The notes beneath the pieces were generated by a model. That model was not told where the DNA came from and ran no database searches. It saw only the letters and a list, made by a program, of their open reading frames with translations. A DNA stretch of 5,299 nt from an uncultured Gammaproteobacteria bacterium. GTDB taxonomy: Bacteria > Pseudomonadota > Gammaproteobacteria > CAJQNE01. The translations under genes were made by a program, and so were the position numbers. Below, one piece after another: positions 1-5,228 of this stretch. The stretch lies in the NCBI GenBank assembly GCA_905479545.1, contig CAJQNE010000505.1, forward strand, positions 1 to 5,299, given 5' to 3'. How positions within the stretch are numbered: position 1 is the first letter of the stretch; each line of letters starts with the position of its first letter.

Positions 1-546
1 CGGCCAGCTGGCGCTATAGGCTGCTATTATCAGTAACAAGACAGCGCCCAAATTAACTCGCTGCCGGGTTGTTAGCTTGTCGCGTTGCTGCCAGACAGTT
101 TTGATATAGCCAAAGTCTGCGGTTATCCATCGTAATGGCAAAAGCCATTTTGGCCCGACACCACTCCACATATCCGGATCGTTTTCTGGCTCATTGGTGT
201 GTCGGTGGTGGGTAAAGTGGGCCAGCCGGAATACCGCGCAGCTGCCGATAGGCGTAATAGTAAAGCCCGCCACGCTGGCAATAAAATCGTTAAGCTTCGC
301 GTGTTTACGCGTCAGCGACCGGTGAACGCCGTCGTGCAGCACCGTGAAGTTGATGAAAATTACCGCGGTGATGATTGGGATGGTCGCCCAGATAGGCCAC
401 CAGCCCGATTCACTACCGACAATAGCGAGGGCCCAAACGGCCAACGCTGCGGCAAAGAGCAGTAGCGTTGGCCAGGCAATGTCAGGAGTCGCGTAAAGCG
501 GGTCGCCTTTGGGGATACGCGGTCGCGGTTGGGCGGCAATAGTCAT
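1..546 (-). CDS. Membrane fatty acid desaturase family protein (partial, C-terminus beyond window)
   Basis: An open frame of 182 codons begins at the ATG at 546 and runs off the left edge without a stop. Hydrophobic segments lie at about residues 26-43 and 49-69, with another probable one near 165-182. Two histidine boxes typical of membrane diiron desaturases and hydroxylases are visible: HDGVH at 71-75 and HFTHHRH at 110-116. The third box would lie beyond the window. Such enzymes act in the inner membrane and use a diiron centre and O2 to desaturate or hydroxylate lipids. The start lies 4 bp after the stop of the alkane hydroxylase gene, so the two are probably cotranscribed and perhaps translationally coupled; only a weak AGG precedes the ATG. 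The substrate cannot be told from this fragment: a fatty acyl desaturase or a carotenoid-hydroxylase-like enzyme are both possible. Family assignment is firm, function is not. Confidence 0.85.
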   Translation of the reverse strand, partial: MTIAAQPRPRIPKGDPLYATPDIAWPTLLLFAAALAVWALAIVGSESGWWPIWATIPIITAVIFINFTVLHDGVHRSLTRKHAKLNDFIASVAGFTITPIGSCAVFRLAHFTHHRHTNEPENDPDMWSGVGPKWLLPLRWITADFGYIKTVWQQRDKLTTRQRVNLGAVLLLIIAAYSASWP

Positions 547-550
547 GAAT

Positions 551-1966
551 TTACGCGGCCTGTTTGGCTTTGCTAATGGCCACGAAGTCTGGCTTCTCGC
601 GAACGGCACACTGAGGGCAAGGGAAATCGATGGGGAGTTCGCTAAAGGCAGTGCCTGCGGGATAGCCTTCGTCGGGGCAACCTTCTGCATCGCGGTATAC
701 ATAGCTGCAATTGGTGCAGCCGTGCTCGGTGGCGACATCGTTTTCGTCGATGGTGATGGCATCCTCAATGACCTTGTCTTCGTGTGCACTGCGGTGCCAT
801 TTATCCATGATGCGCTCACGAGCGGGTTCGTGAATATTAGCGTTCATCATGTCGTAGCCGTGATGTGCCGCGACCCGTTTATCCATCACTTTGAACCATA
901 GCGGTGGGAAGTACGCGAGCGTAATCATGCTGGCATAGCCGCTAGGCAGCTGCGGGGTGTCGTCGAAATGACGCAGTGCCTGAAACTCGCGAGTCGGGTT
1001 GGCGTGGTGGTCTGAATGGCGCTGTAGTTGGTAGAGCACCAGGTTGGTTACCATGTGGTTGCTGTTCCAGCTGTGGTGCGGCTGACAGCGCTCGTAGCGG
1101 CCGCTAGCAGTTTTCTGACGTAATAAGCCGTAATGCTCTATGTAGTTAACCACTTCCAGTAGTGTGAAGCCGTACATTGCCTGTACTACCAAAAATAGCA
1201 GGGCGATCGGTCCAAAAGCGATAGTCAGTGCGCCGAAAAATACCACCGTCATAGCCCAGCTTTGCAGCACTTCGTTATGTACCGATAAAGCCGGCTTGCT
1301 CAAGCGCTCCAGTCGATTCGCTTCGATACTCCAGGCTGACTTGATGCTGCCAATGGTGGTGCGTGGCAGAAAGGCCCAGAAGGTTTCGCCCATTTTTGAG
1401 CTGGCCGGGTCTTCAGGGGTCGCGACGTTTTTGTGGTGGCCTTTGTTGTGTTCTACATAGAAGTGACCGTAGGCAACTGGTGCCAGCGTAATGCGTGCCA
1501 GCCAGCGTTCTAATTTCTCTTTCTTATGGCCGAGTTCGTGTGCGGTATTAATGCCTACGCCGTTAATGGCACCGACTGACCAAGCCATACCGATTAACTC
1601 CCACCAGGCCAGGTTGCCGTAAACCGCTAACCACGCACCGATAATGGTAATGAGGTATTGGCTCGGAATATAAGCAGCAACGACCCAGCGATAGTAGTTA
1701 TCGGCAATCAGCTTCGGTACGGCACTTTCTGGCGCGTTAACTTTGTCTTCGCCGATCAGTAGGTCAAAAACCGGCACGATGAAGTGGATCAGTAATGGGC
1801 CCGCCCAAAGCAGTGCTCCCCAGCCGGTTTGAAAAAACAAGCCGAAGGCGGCAAGGCCGAGGAACGGAATGCCGGGGCTCATGAGCCACAGCCAGCGCTT
1901 ACCGTCTTTCCAGTCGCTGGCATCGTTCTGAGTGTTTTTGGGAGCGTTCAGGGTTGCAGTGTTCAT
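551..1966 (-). CDS. alkB: Alkane 1-monooxygenase with C-terminal rubredoxin domain (AlkB-rubredoxin fusion)
   Basis: The product is a 471-residue inner-membrane diiron enzyme predicted to oxidise the terminal carbon of n-alkanes to 1-alkanols, the first step of alkane use. Residues 1 to about 395 are the hydroxylase, with several hydrophobic segments (about 27-46, 50-70, 93-138, 238-272). All AlkB histidine motifs are present: HELGHK at 143-148, EHNKGHH at 172-178, NYIEHYG at 274-280 and LQRHSDHH at 314-321. An acidic linker (about 394-415) leads to a rubredoxin domain with iron-binding pairs C417/C420 (CTNC) and C450/C453 (CPQC). Stand-alone AlkB proteins are about 400 residues, so the extra 75 are the fusion. 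Both glycines that usually follow the cysteine pairs are replaced (Ser421, Ala454). The ATG at 1966 has a weak GAGA upstream. No rubredoxin reductase is in view, so it must be supplied from elsewhere. The gene is probably controlled by the divergent AraC-type regulator. Confidence 0.95.
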   Translation of the reverse strand: MNTATLNAPKNTQNDASDWKDGKRWLWLMSPGIPFLGLAAFGLFFQTGWGALLWAGPLLIHFIVPVFDLLIGEDKVNAPESAVPKLIADNYYRWVVAAYIPSQYLITIIGAWLAVYGNLAWWELIGMAWSVGAINGVGINTAHELGHKKEKLERWLARITLAPVAYGHFYVEHNKGHHKNVATPEDPASSKMGETFWAFLPRTTIGSIKSAWSIEANRLERLSKPALSVHNEVLQSWAMTVVFFGALTIAFGPIALLFLVVQAMYGFTLLEVVNYIEHYGLLRQKTASGRYERCQPHHSWNSNHMVTNLVLYQLQRHSDHHANPTREFQALRHFDDTPQLPSGYASMITLAYFPPLWFKVMDKRVAAHHGYDMMNANIHEPARERIMDKWHRSAHEDKVIEDAITIDENDVATEHGCTNCSYVYRDAEGCPDEGYPAGTAFSELPIDFPCPQCAVREKPDFVAISKAKQAA

Positions 1967-1997
1967 GGCGAATTCTCACAAGTGGAAACATGCTTCT

Positions 1998-2010
1998 AGT
2001 ATTTATTAAA
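1998..2010 (-). promoter_or_regulatory. Possible alkB -10 element and start region
   Basis: Read on the minus strand, 2010-2005 is TTTAAT, which matches the sigma70 -10 consensus at five of six positions and would place the transcript start near 1998, giving a leader of about 30 nt before the alkB ATG. No recognisable -35 hexamer is found 16-18 bp upstream. Instead the nearest CCTATT repeat overlaps that position, as expected for a promoter that needs an AraC-type activator. This is an inference from a short AT-rich motif. Confidence 0.35.
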
Positions 2011-2014
2011 CACC

Positions 2015-2100
2015 CGCCTATTTACAGGCGCATTTATCCGTAATAACCTATTGAAACGCCTTTTGTCGTTCGCAAGTCCGCGTAAACCTATTTCAACGCC
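2015..2100. repeat. Three phased CCTATT repeats, candidate operator of the divergent AraC-type regulator
   Basis: Two 16-bp direct repeats, AACCTATTGAAACGCC (2045-2060) and AACCTATTTCAACGCC (2085-2100), agree at 14 of 16 positions and start exactly 40 bp apart. A weaker third copy at 2015-2030 shares the CCTATTT core, whose start is 30 bp before that of the next copy. The three cores (2017, 2047, 2087) would therefore sit on one face of the helix. AraC/XylS proteins commonly bind direct repeats near their target promoter, and this region separates such a regulator from alkB, so an operator role is likely but inferred. The weak copy also contains an inverted repeat, CGCCT with AGGCG (2015-2030). 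Confidence 0.5.
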
Positions 2101-2106
2101 GGAGAA

Positions 2107-2195
2107 ATGTTATCGATACACTGAGTCAACTGCTCGACGACATCCATCTGCGTGGTGCTGAATTTCTAGCTGCGGAGGTCAGTGCGCCGTGGGCT
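2107..2195 (+). other. Probable 5' coding extension of the AraC-type gene without a usable start codon
   Basis: The frame of the regulator gene stays open upstream to 2055 and, from ATC at 2112, encodes a 28-residue stretch (beginning IDTLSQLLDDIHLRG and ending with APWA just before the TTG at 2196) that resembles the usual beginning of the Cupin_6 sensor domain in AraC-type regulators. No ATG, GTG or TTG occurs in this frame between 2055 and 2196. A Shine-Dalgarno-like GGAGA (2101-2105) lies 6 nt before ATC 2112. The nearby ATG at 2107 is in another frame and ends after five codons at TGA. A non-standard start (ATC or CTG) or a small indel just after ATG 2107 would explain this. Confidence 0.55.
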
Positions 2196-3071
2196 TTGCG
2201 GCTTAATACCGGCGGTTTGGCCGCCTTTCATATTGTGATTTCCGGCAGTGGGTGGTTGCGGCTCTGGGGCCAAAAATCTCTGCGACTTAACGCCGGCGAT
2301 ATGGTGATGATGGCGGCTGGCGAAGCCCATCAGCTGCAAAGCATGGCCGACCATTCTGATGTGAGCCACGACTTGCTGCCACATATTGCTAATAGCAGTG
2401 AGCGCGAGTTGCAGTTGCGGGGCAGTGACCCGAGCGCACCGGTTACTCATATTCTGAGTGGCTATTTCCGCTTTGACGTAGAGATGGCGAAGCCATTGGT
2501 TCGGGCGTTGCCTACCGTTATGCATTTACAGGGAGAAAATGGTCAGGCTCCGCCGTGGTTGGAAATTGGTTTGCAGTTTGTGGCGAATGAACTGGCGGCA
2601 GAGCGACCGGCTCAGCAGGCATTAGTGAATCGTATGGCCGATATAATGTTTATCGAATGCATGCGGCATAGCATTGAACAGCTCAGCAGTGGCGCAGAAA
2701 ATTGGCTGCGGGCGCTCCGAGACCCGTCGTTATCTGCGGCACTTACCGCGATGCACGCCGCGCCTGAAAAAGACTGGACCGTGCCAAAGTTGGCTGAAAG
2801 AGCGTGCTTGTCTCGTTCCGCCTTTGCTGATCGCTTCCGAAAAATTATTGGCCAGACCCCATTGGGCTATCTAACCGACCACCGTATGCGACTTGCTCGC
2901 TGGCAGCTAGGGCATACGCAACTGCCCATTTTTAGCATCGCTGAAGCGGTGGGCTACGGCAGCGATACGGCATTTAGCCAAGCTTTCAAACGCGCTACGG
3001 GCCAAACGCCGAGTGAATACCGGCGGGCTTCCGCACTGAATGTGGCCGATGAAAGTGGGGAGGCTGCTTAA
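2196..3071 (+). CDS. AraC/XylS-family transcriptional regulator with Cupin_6 sensor domain
   Basis: A cytoplasmic DNA-binding regulator, shown here from the first conventional start (TTG 2196, 291 residues) although the real protein probably begins about 28 residues earlier. The N-terminal half is a cupin-type sensor: the stretch FHIVISGSGWLRL (11-23) and LNAGDMVMMAAGEAH (31-45) fit the Cupin_6 family. The C-terminal AraC domain covers about 178-278 with two helix-turn-helix units (about 196-217 and 246-267) and the family signature GYGSDTAFSQAFKRATGQTP at 253-272. It is divergent from the alkane hydroxylase gene with phased repeats between them, so it is most likely the alkane- or product-responsive activator of that gene, as AraC-type AlkR is for alkM in Acinetobacter. 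The effector is unknown. The stop at 3069-3071 lies about 55 bp before the glycine riboswitch promoter, and no clear terminator separates them. Confidence 0.88.
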   Translation: MRLNTGGLAAFHIVISGSGWLRLWGQKSLRLNAGDMVMMAAGEAHQLQSMADHSDVSHDLLPHIANSSERELQLRGSDPSAPVTHILSGYFRFDVEMAKPLVRALPTVMHLQGENGQAPPWLEIGLQFVANELAAERPAQQALVNRMADIMFIECMRHSIEQLSSGAENWLRALRDPSLSAALTAMHAAPEKDWTVPKLAERACLSRSAFADRFRKIIGQTPLGYLTDHRMRLARWQLGHTQLPIFSIAEAVGYGSDTAFSQAFKRATGQTPSEYRRASALNVADESGEAA

Positions 3072-3125
3072 TTTAGTTTGTTATTGTTGGCAATGTGAGG
3101 CGGGAAATTAGCGGGCTTTTTGCGG

Positions 3126-3138
3126 TATACTGCGCAGC
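3126..3138 (+). promoter_or_regulatory. Probable -10 element and transcription start of the gcv riboswitch leader
   Basis: TATACT at 3126-3131 matches the sigma70 -10 consensus at five of six positions and would start the transcript near 3138, at the 5' edge of the riboswitch leader stem. No good -35 hexamer is seen at the expected spacing (around 3103-3108), so the promoter may need an activator or simply have a weak -35. The position fits the RNA structure well. Confidence 0.5.
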
Positions 3139-3146
3139 TACGCAAT

Positions 3147-3272
3147 GCGTCGCCCGGGAGAGATTTGCTCTCCATGCCAGCCACCGACTGAAGTTGGAAG
3201 CTGGCCGGAATCGCAAACGCCGAAGGCGCAACCTCGCTCGGAAACGCTCAGGCAAACGGACCGGATTGACGC
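3147..3272 (+). promoter_or_regulatory. Glycine riboswitch aptamer 1 with leader-linker stem
   Basis: Core pairing: P1 CCGG 3154-3157 with CCGG 3261-3264, and P2 GAG 3158-3160 with CTC 3247-3249. The first arm is an extended hairpin: TTTGC 3164-3168 with GCAAA 3213-3217, GCCAGC 3176-3181 with GCTGGC 3200-3205, and CCGAC 3184-3188 with GTTGG 3193-3197, closed by a TGAA loop. The conserved GCCGAAGGC follows at 3219-3227, then GCAACC and, 19 nt after GCCGAAGGC, CTCAGGCAAACGGA at 3247-3260. Outside the aptamer, leader GCGTC (3147-3151) pairs with linker GACGC (3268-3272), in the position of the P0 leader-linker helix known from tandem glycine riboswitches. Pairings were found by eye. Confidence 0.85.
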
Positions 3273-3278
3273 GCGTAG

Positions 3279-3524
3279 CTCTGGAGAAGCAGCAGCAGCT
3301 GCTACCGAAGGTGAAAGTTTGTTGTTACGTTTCCATTTGCTTCGAGTGGTGGTTAAAGCGTAGCGAGCGCAGCCATGCATACCGATATTGGCAAGGCGAA
3401 TTTGATTCAAAACGCGGAGCGTACAGTTGTACGTGAGTATTTTTTAATCAATCTCAACGCCGCATGAGCAAGCGCAGTAGCTTTAAACGCTGCTCGAATT
3501 TATCTCTCAGGTACCCGGACAGAG
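3279..3524 (+). promoter_or_regulatory. Glycine riboswitch aptamer 2 with a greatly enlarged arm
   Basis: P1 is CTCTG 3279-3283 with CAGAG 3520-3524, and P2 is GAGA 3284-3287 with TCTC 3505-3508, both perfect. A 6-bp hairpin AGCAGC/GCTGCT (3288-3303) leads directly into ACCGAAGGT (3304-3312), and the 3' core TCTCAGGTACCCGGACAGAG ends the domain. In aptamer 1 the distance from the end of the CCGAAGG hairpin to the 3' P2 strand is 19 nt, whereas here it is 192 nt, so about 170 nt have been added to this arm. The extra sequence contains at least two hairpins (3419-3434 and 3466-3495). The P1 and P2 matches across 246 nt argue that both halves belong to one aptamer. Confidence 0.75.
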
Positions 3525-3527
3525 GAG

Positions 3528-3560
3528 CGAATACCCATGCATTGTTGGGTTTTCGTTTTT
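3528..3560 (+). terminator. Possible intrinsic terminator or attenuator in the gcvT leader
   Basis: CGAA 3528-3531 pairs with TTCG 3552-3555 and ACCCA 3533-3537 with TGGGT 3546-3550, separated by one T-T mismatch, and five T residues follow (3556-3560). It lies 3 nt after aptamer 2 and 30 nt before the gcvT start, where a riboswitch expression platform is expected. The stem is only moderately strong and has an 8-nt loop, so it may be an attenuator, or a structure without terminating activity. Confidence 0.45.
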
Positions 3561-3589
3561 CCGTACCGCAAACAACCTGAGACAGAACT

Positions 3590-4729
3590 TTGGCCGACGC
3601 CCAGACCGCTCCAAACAAACGCACGCCGCTTTATGCTGAGCACCAGGCTTTGAACGCCCGCATCGTCGATTTTGGTGGTTGGGATATGCCGGTGAACTAC
3701 GGCTCGCAGCTGGAAGAGCATCACGCGGTTCGACAAAACCAAGGTATGTTCGATGTCAGCCATATGACGGTGGTAGACGTATATGGCGACGGCGCACGCA
3801 CCTGGCTACGCGGCCTGCTGGCGAACGATGTGAACAAGCTAACCGTTCCCGGCAAGGCGCTCTATAGCTGCATGTTGAACGAAAATGGCGGTGTAATCGA
3901 CGACCTTATCGTCTATTTCCTGAATGAAACGCATTTCCGGTTGGTGGTAAATGCATCAACCCGCGATAAAGACCTGGCGTGGTTAGAAAAGCAGTTGCCT
4001 GGCATGGAAAAGGGCATTGTTGATTTGCAGGAGCGCCCGGAACAGGCGATGGTCGCGGTACAGGGGCCGAATGCCCGCGCCACGGTGATGAAGCTATTGC
4101 CGCTGGAGTGTCATGAAGCGGTTAATGCTTTGAAAGTATTTTCCGGTGCCATGGTAGAAATCGACGGCGAAGACTGGTTGGTCGCCCGAACGGGCTACAC
4201 CGGCGAAGACGGCTTTGAGATTATTCTGCCCGAAACTCATGTGGTGAAATTCTGGCGCGATTTACTCGCCGCCGGCGTTCAGCCCTGTGGCTTGGGCGCA
4301 CGCGATACGCTTCGCCTTGAAGCGGGCATGGCGCTTTACGGTCAGGATATGGACGAAACCATTTCGCCGCTGCAAGCTGGCTTGAATTGGACCGTTGCCT
4401 GGGAGCCGCAGGATCGCGACTTTATCGGTCGCAAAGCTTTGGAAACTCAGAAATCTGCGGGCATCGAGGTTAAGACCGTTGGTCTTATTCTTGAAGGGAA
4501 GGGCGTATTACGCGGCCATCAAGCCGTGATTACCGACGATGGTGAAGATGCCCAAGGAGAGGGAATAGTCACCAGTGGTGGTTTTTCACCGACGCTGGAT
4601 GGCTCCATAGCGCTGGCCCGGGTGCCGAAAAATATCGGCGAAAGCTGCTTAGTGCAGATTCGCAAGAATCAGGTACCTGCCCGCGTGGTTAAGCCGCCAT
4701 TTGCCCGCAATGGCAAAGCGCTGGTCTGA
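3590..4729 (+). CDS. gcvT: Glycine cleavage system T protein (aminomethyltransferase)
   Basis: The 379-residue cytoplasmic protein takes the aminomethyl group carried by lipoylated GcvH, releases ammonia and passes the one-carbon unit to tetrahydrofolate as 5,10-methylene-THF. The folate-binding domain spans about 10-265 and the C-terminal barrel about 280-372. Family landmarks are FGGWDMPVNYG (28-38), FDVSHM (54-59), GGVIDDLIVY with the catalytic-region aspartates D104/D105 (100-109), ARTGYTGEDGFEI (199-211), ARDTLRLEAGMALYGQDMD (237-255) and TSGGFSPTLDGSIALARVP (328-346). Escherichia coli GcvT is 364 residues, so length is normal. The start is TTG at 3590: an in-frame TGA at 3578-3580 rules out anything further upstream and the next in-frame ATG would delete conserved residues. 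A GAGA at 3579-3582, 7 nt away, may be the weak ribosome site. The gene lies directly under the glycine riboswitch and precedes gcvH. Confidence 0.97.
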   Translation: MADAQTAPNKRTPLYAEHQALNARIVDFGGWDMPVNYGSQLEEHHAVRQNQGMFDVSHMTVVDVYGDGARTWLRGLLANDVNKLTVPGKALYSCMLNENGGVIDDLIVYFLNETHFRLVVNASTRDKDLAWLEKQLPGMEKGIVDLQERPEQAMVAVQGPNARATVMKLLPLECHEAVNALKVFSGAMVEIDGEDWLVARTGYTGEDGFEIILPETHVVKFWRDLLAAGVQPCGLGARDTLRLEAGMALYGQDMDETISPLQAGLNWTVAWEPQDRDFIGRKALETQKSAGIEVKTVGLILEGKGVLRGHQAVITDDGEDAQGEGIVTSGGFSPTLDGSIALARVPKNIGESCLVQIRKNQVPARVVKPPFARNGKALV

Positions 4730-4804
4730 GGGATTAATTTCACTCAGCAGCGATTCGAATTTTAGTTATACCTATTTAGCAATAAGCGCCTAGTAATAAA
4801 CACA

Positions 4805-4814
4805 TTGACGTCAA
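4805..4814. other. Perfect 10-bp palindrome TTGACGTCAA in the gcvT-gcvH gap
   Basis: The 115-bp gap between gcvT and gcvH holds TTGACGTCAA, a perfect palindrome 30 bp before the gcvH start. Its left part resembles a -35 box (TTGACG), but no matching -10 is seen 16-18 bp on. It could be a regulator half-site or chance. No strong terminator or independent gcvH promoter is evident in the gap, so gcvH is probably read from the gcvT transcript. Confidence 0.25.
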
Positions 4815-4844
4815 CCTATTAAAAAGTCTGGTCTGGAGCACAAT

Positions 4845-5228
4845 ATGAGCAATTCACCCGAAGAACTAAAGTACGCTGAATCCCACGAATGGGCTCGTCT
4901 CGAAGAGGATGGCACCGTAACCGTTGGCATAACCGACCATGCACAGGGCGCATTGGGCGATTTGGTTTACATCGAACTACCAGCCGTTGGCGATAACGTT
5001 GAAGTATCGGAAGCCTGTGCCGTGGTTGAATCGGTAAAAGCGGCTTCTGACATTTACGCGCCGGTAACCGGCACCGTGATTGCTATCAACGAAGAGCTGG
5101 AAGACGCGCCGGAAAAAGTTAACGAGTATCCGTATAGCGATGGCTGGTTGTTCCAGGTTGGTGATGTGGATGCTGGTCAGTTAGGTGACCTGATGTCGGC
5201 CGAAGACTACGACGCCACCACCGAATAA
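4845..5228 (+). CDS. gcvH: Glycine cleavage system H protein (lipoyl carrier)
   Basis: The 127-residue cytoplasmic carrier shuttles the aminomethyl intermediate from the P protein to GcvT on a lipoyl arm and is reoxidised by dihydrolipoamide dehydrogenase. The lipoyl site is ESVKAASDIYAP (62-73) with modified lysine K65. Other family landmarks are SHEWARLEEDGTVTVGITDHA (split over 13-33), ALGDLVYIELPAVGD (36-50) and the glycine-rich DGWLFQV (99-105). Length and ends match a complete GcvH. The ATG at 4845 has a good GGAG (4835-4838) 6 nt upstream, stronger than the site before gcvT. The gene follows gcvT by 115 bp, and gcvP is expected downstream, outside the window. Confidence 0.98.
   Translation: MSNSPEELKYAESHEWARLEEDGTVTVGITDHAQGALGDLVYIELPAVGDNVEVSEACAVVESVKAASDIYAPVTGTVIAINEELEDAPEKVNEYPYSDGWLFQVGDVDAGQLGDLMSAEDYDATTE

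Larger units (their letters stand above)
3138..3589 (+). promoter_or_regulatory. Tandem glycine riboswitch leader of gcvT
   Basis: The roughly 450-nt leader between the promoter and gcvT carries two glycine aptamers in series, recognised by paired copies of the class hallmarks: GGGAGAG or CTGGAGA at the 5' side, CCGAAGG in the middle, and CTCAGG followed by a few bases and GGAC at the 3' side. The copies are at 3156/3281, 3220/3305 and 3247/3506. Tandem glycine riboswitches control glycine cleavage genes and usually turn expression on when glycine is abundant, which fits gcvT and gcvH downstream. The linker between the aptamers is about 14 nt, as is usual. The whole leader is longer than typical because aptamer 2 has a large insertion. 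Downstream, a hairpin with a U-tract and a sequence complementary to the aptamer core form a possible expression platform. Confidence 0.9.

Noticed and set aside
509..901. 130-codon plus-strand open frame
   Set aside because: It lies antisense to the well-supported alkB-rubredoxin gene and has no recognisable domain.
2166..2525. 119-codon minus-strand open frame
   Set aside because: It is opposite the AraC-type gene, whose domains are clear; composition looks like a shadow frame.
3100..3125. Possible araC terminator (GC-rich run then TTTTT at 3117-3121)
   Set aside because: No complementary stem could be found before the T-run.
3288..3303. AGC triplet repeat suggesting a microsatellite
   Set aside because: It is explained as the 6-bp AGCAGC/GCTGCT hairpin of aptamer 2 in its expected position.
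3095..3436. Overlapping open frames on both strands in the gcvT leader (also 3138-3410 minus and 3145-3363 plus)
   Set aside because: They overlap the riboswitch promoter and aptamers, encode Arg-rich or low-complexity products without domains, and have no convincing ribosome sites.
4769..4820. Two more CCTATT copies in the gcvT-gcvH gap (4771 and 4815)
   Set aside because: They share only 6-8 bases with the alkB-araC repeats, are spaced 44 bp and lack the AACGCC part; chance is likely.
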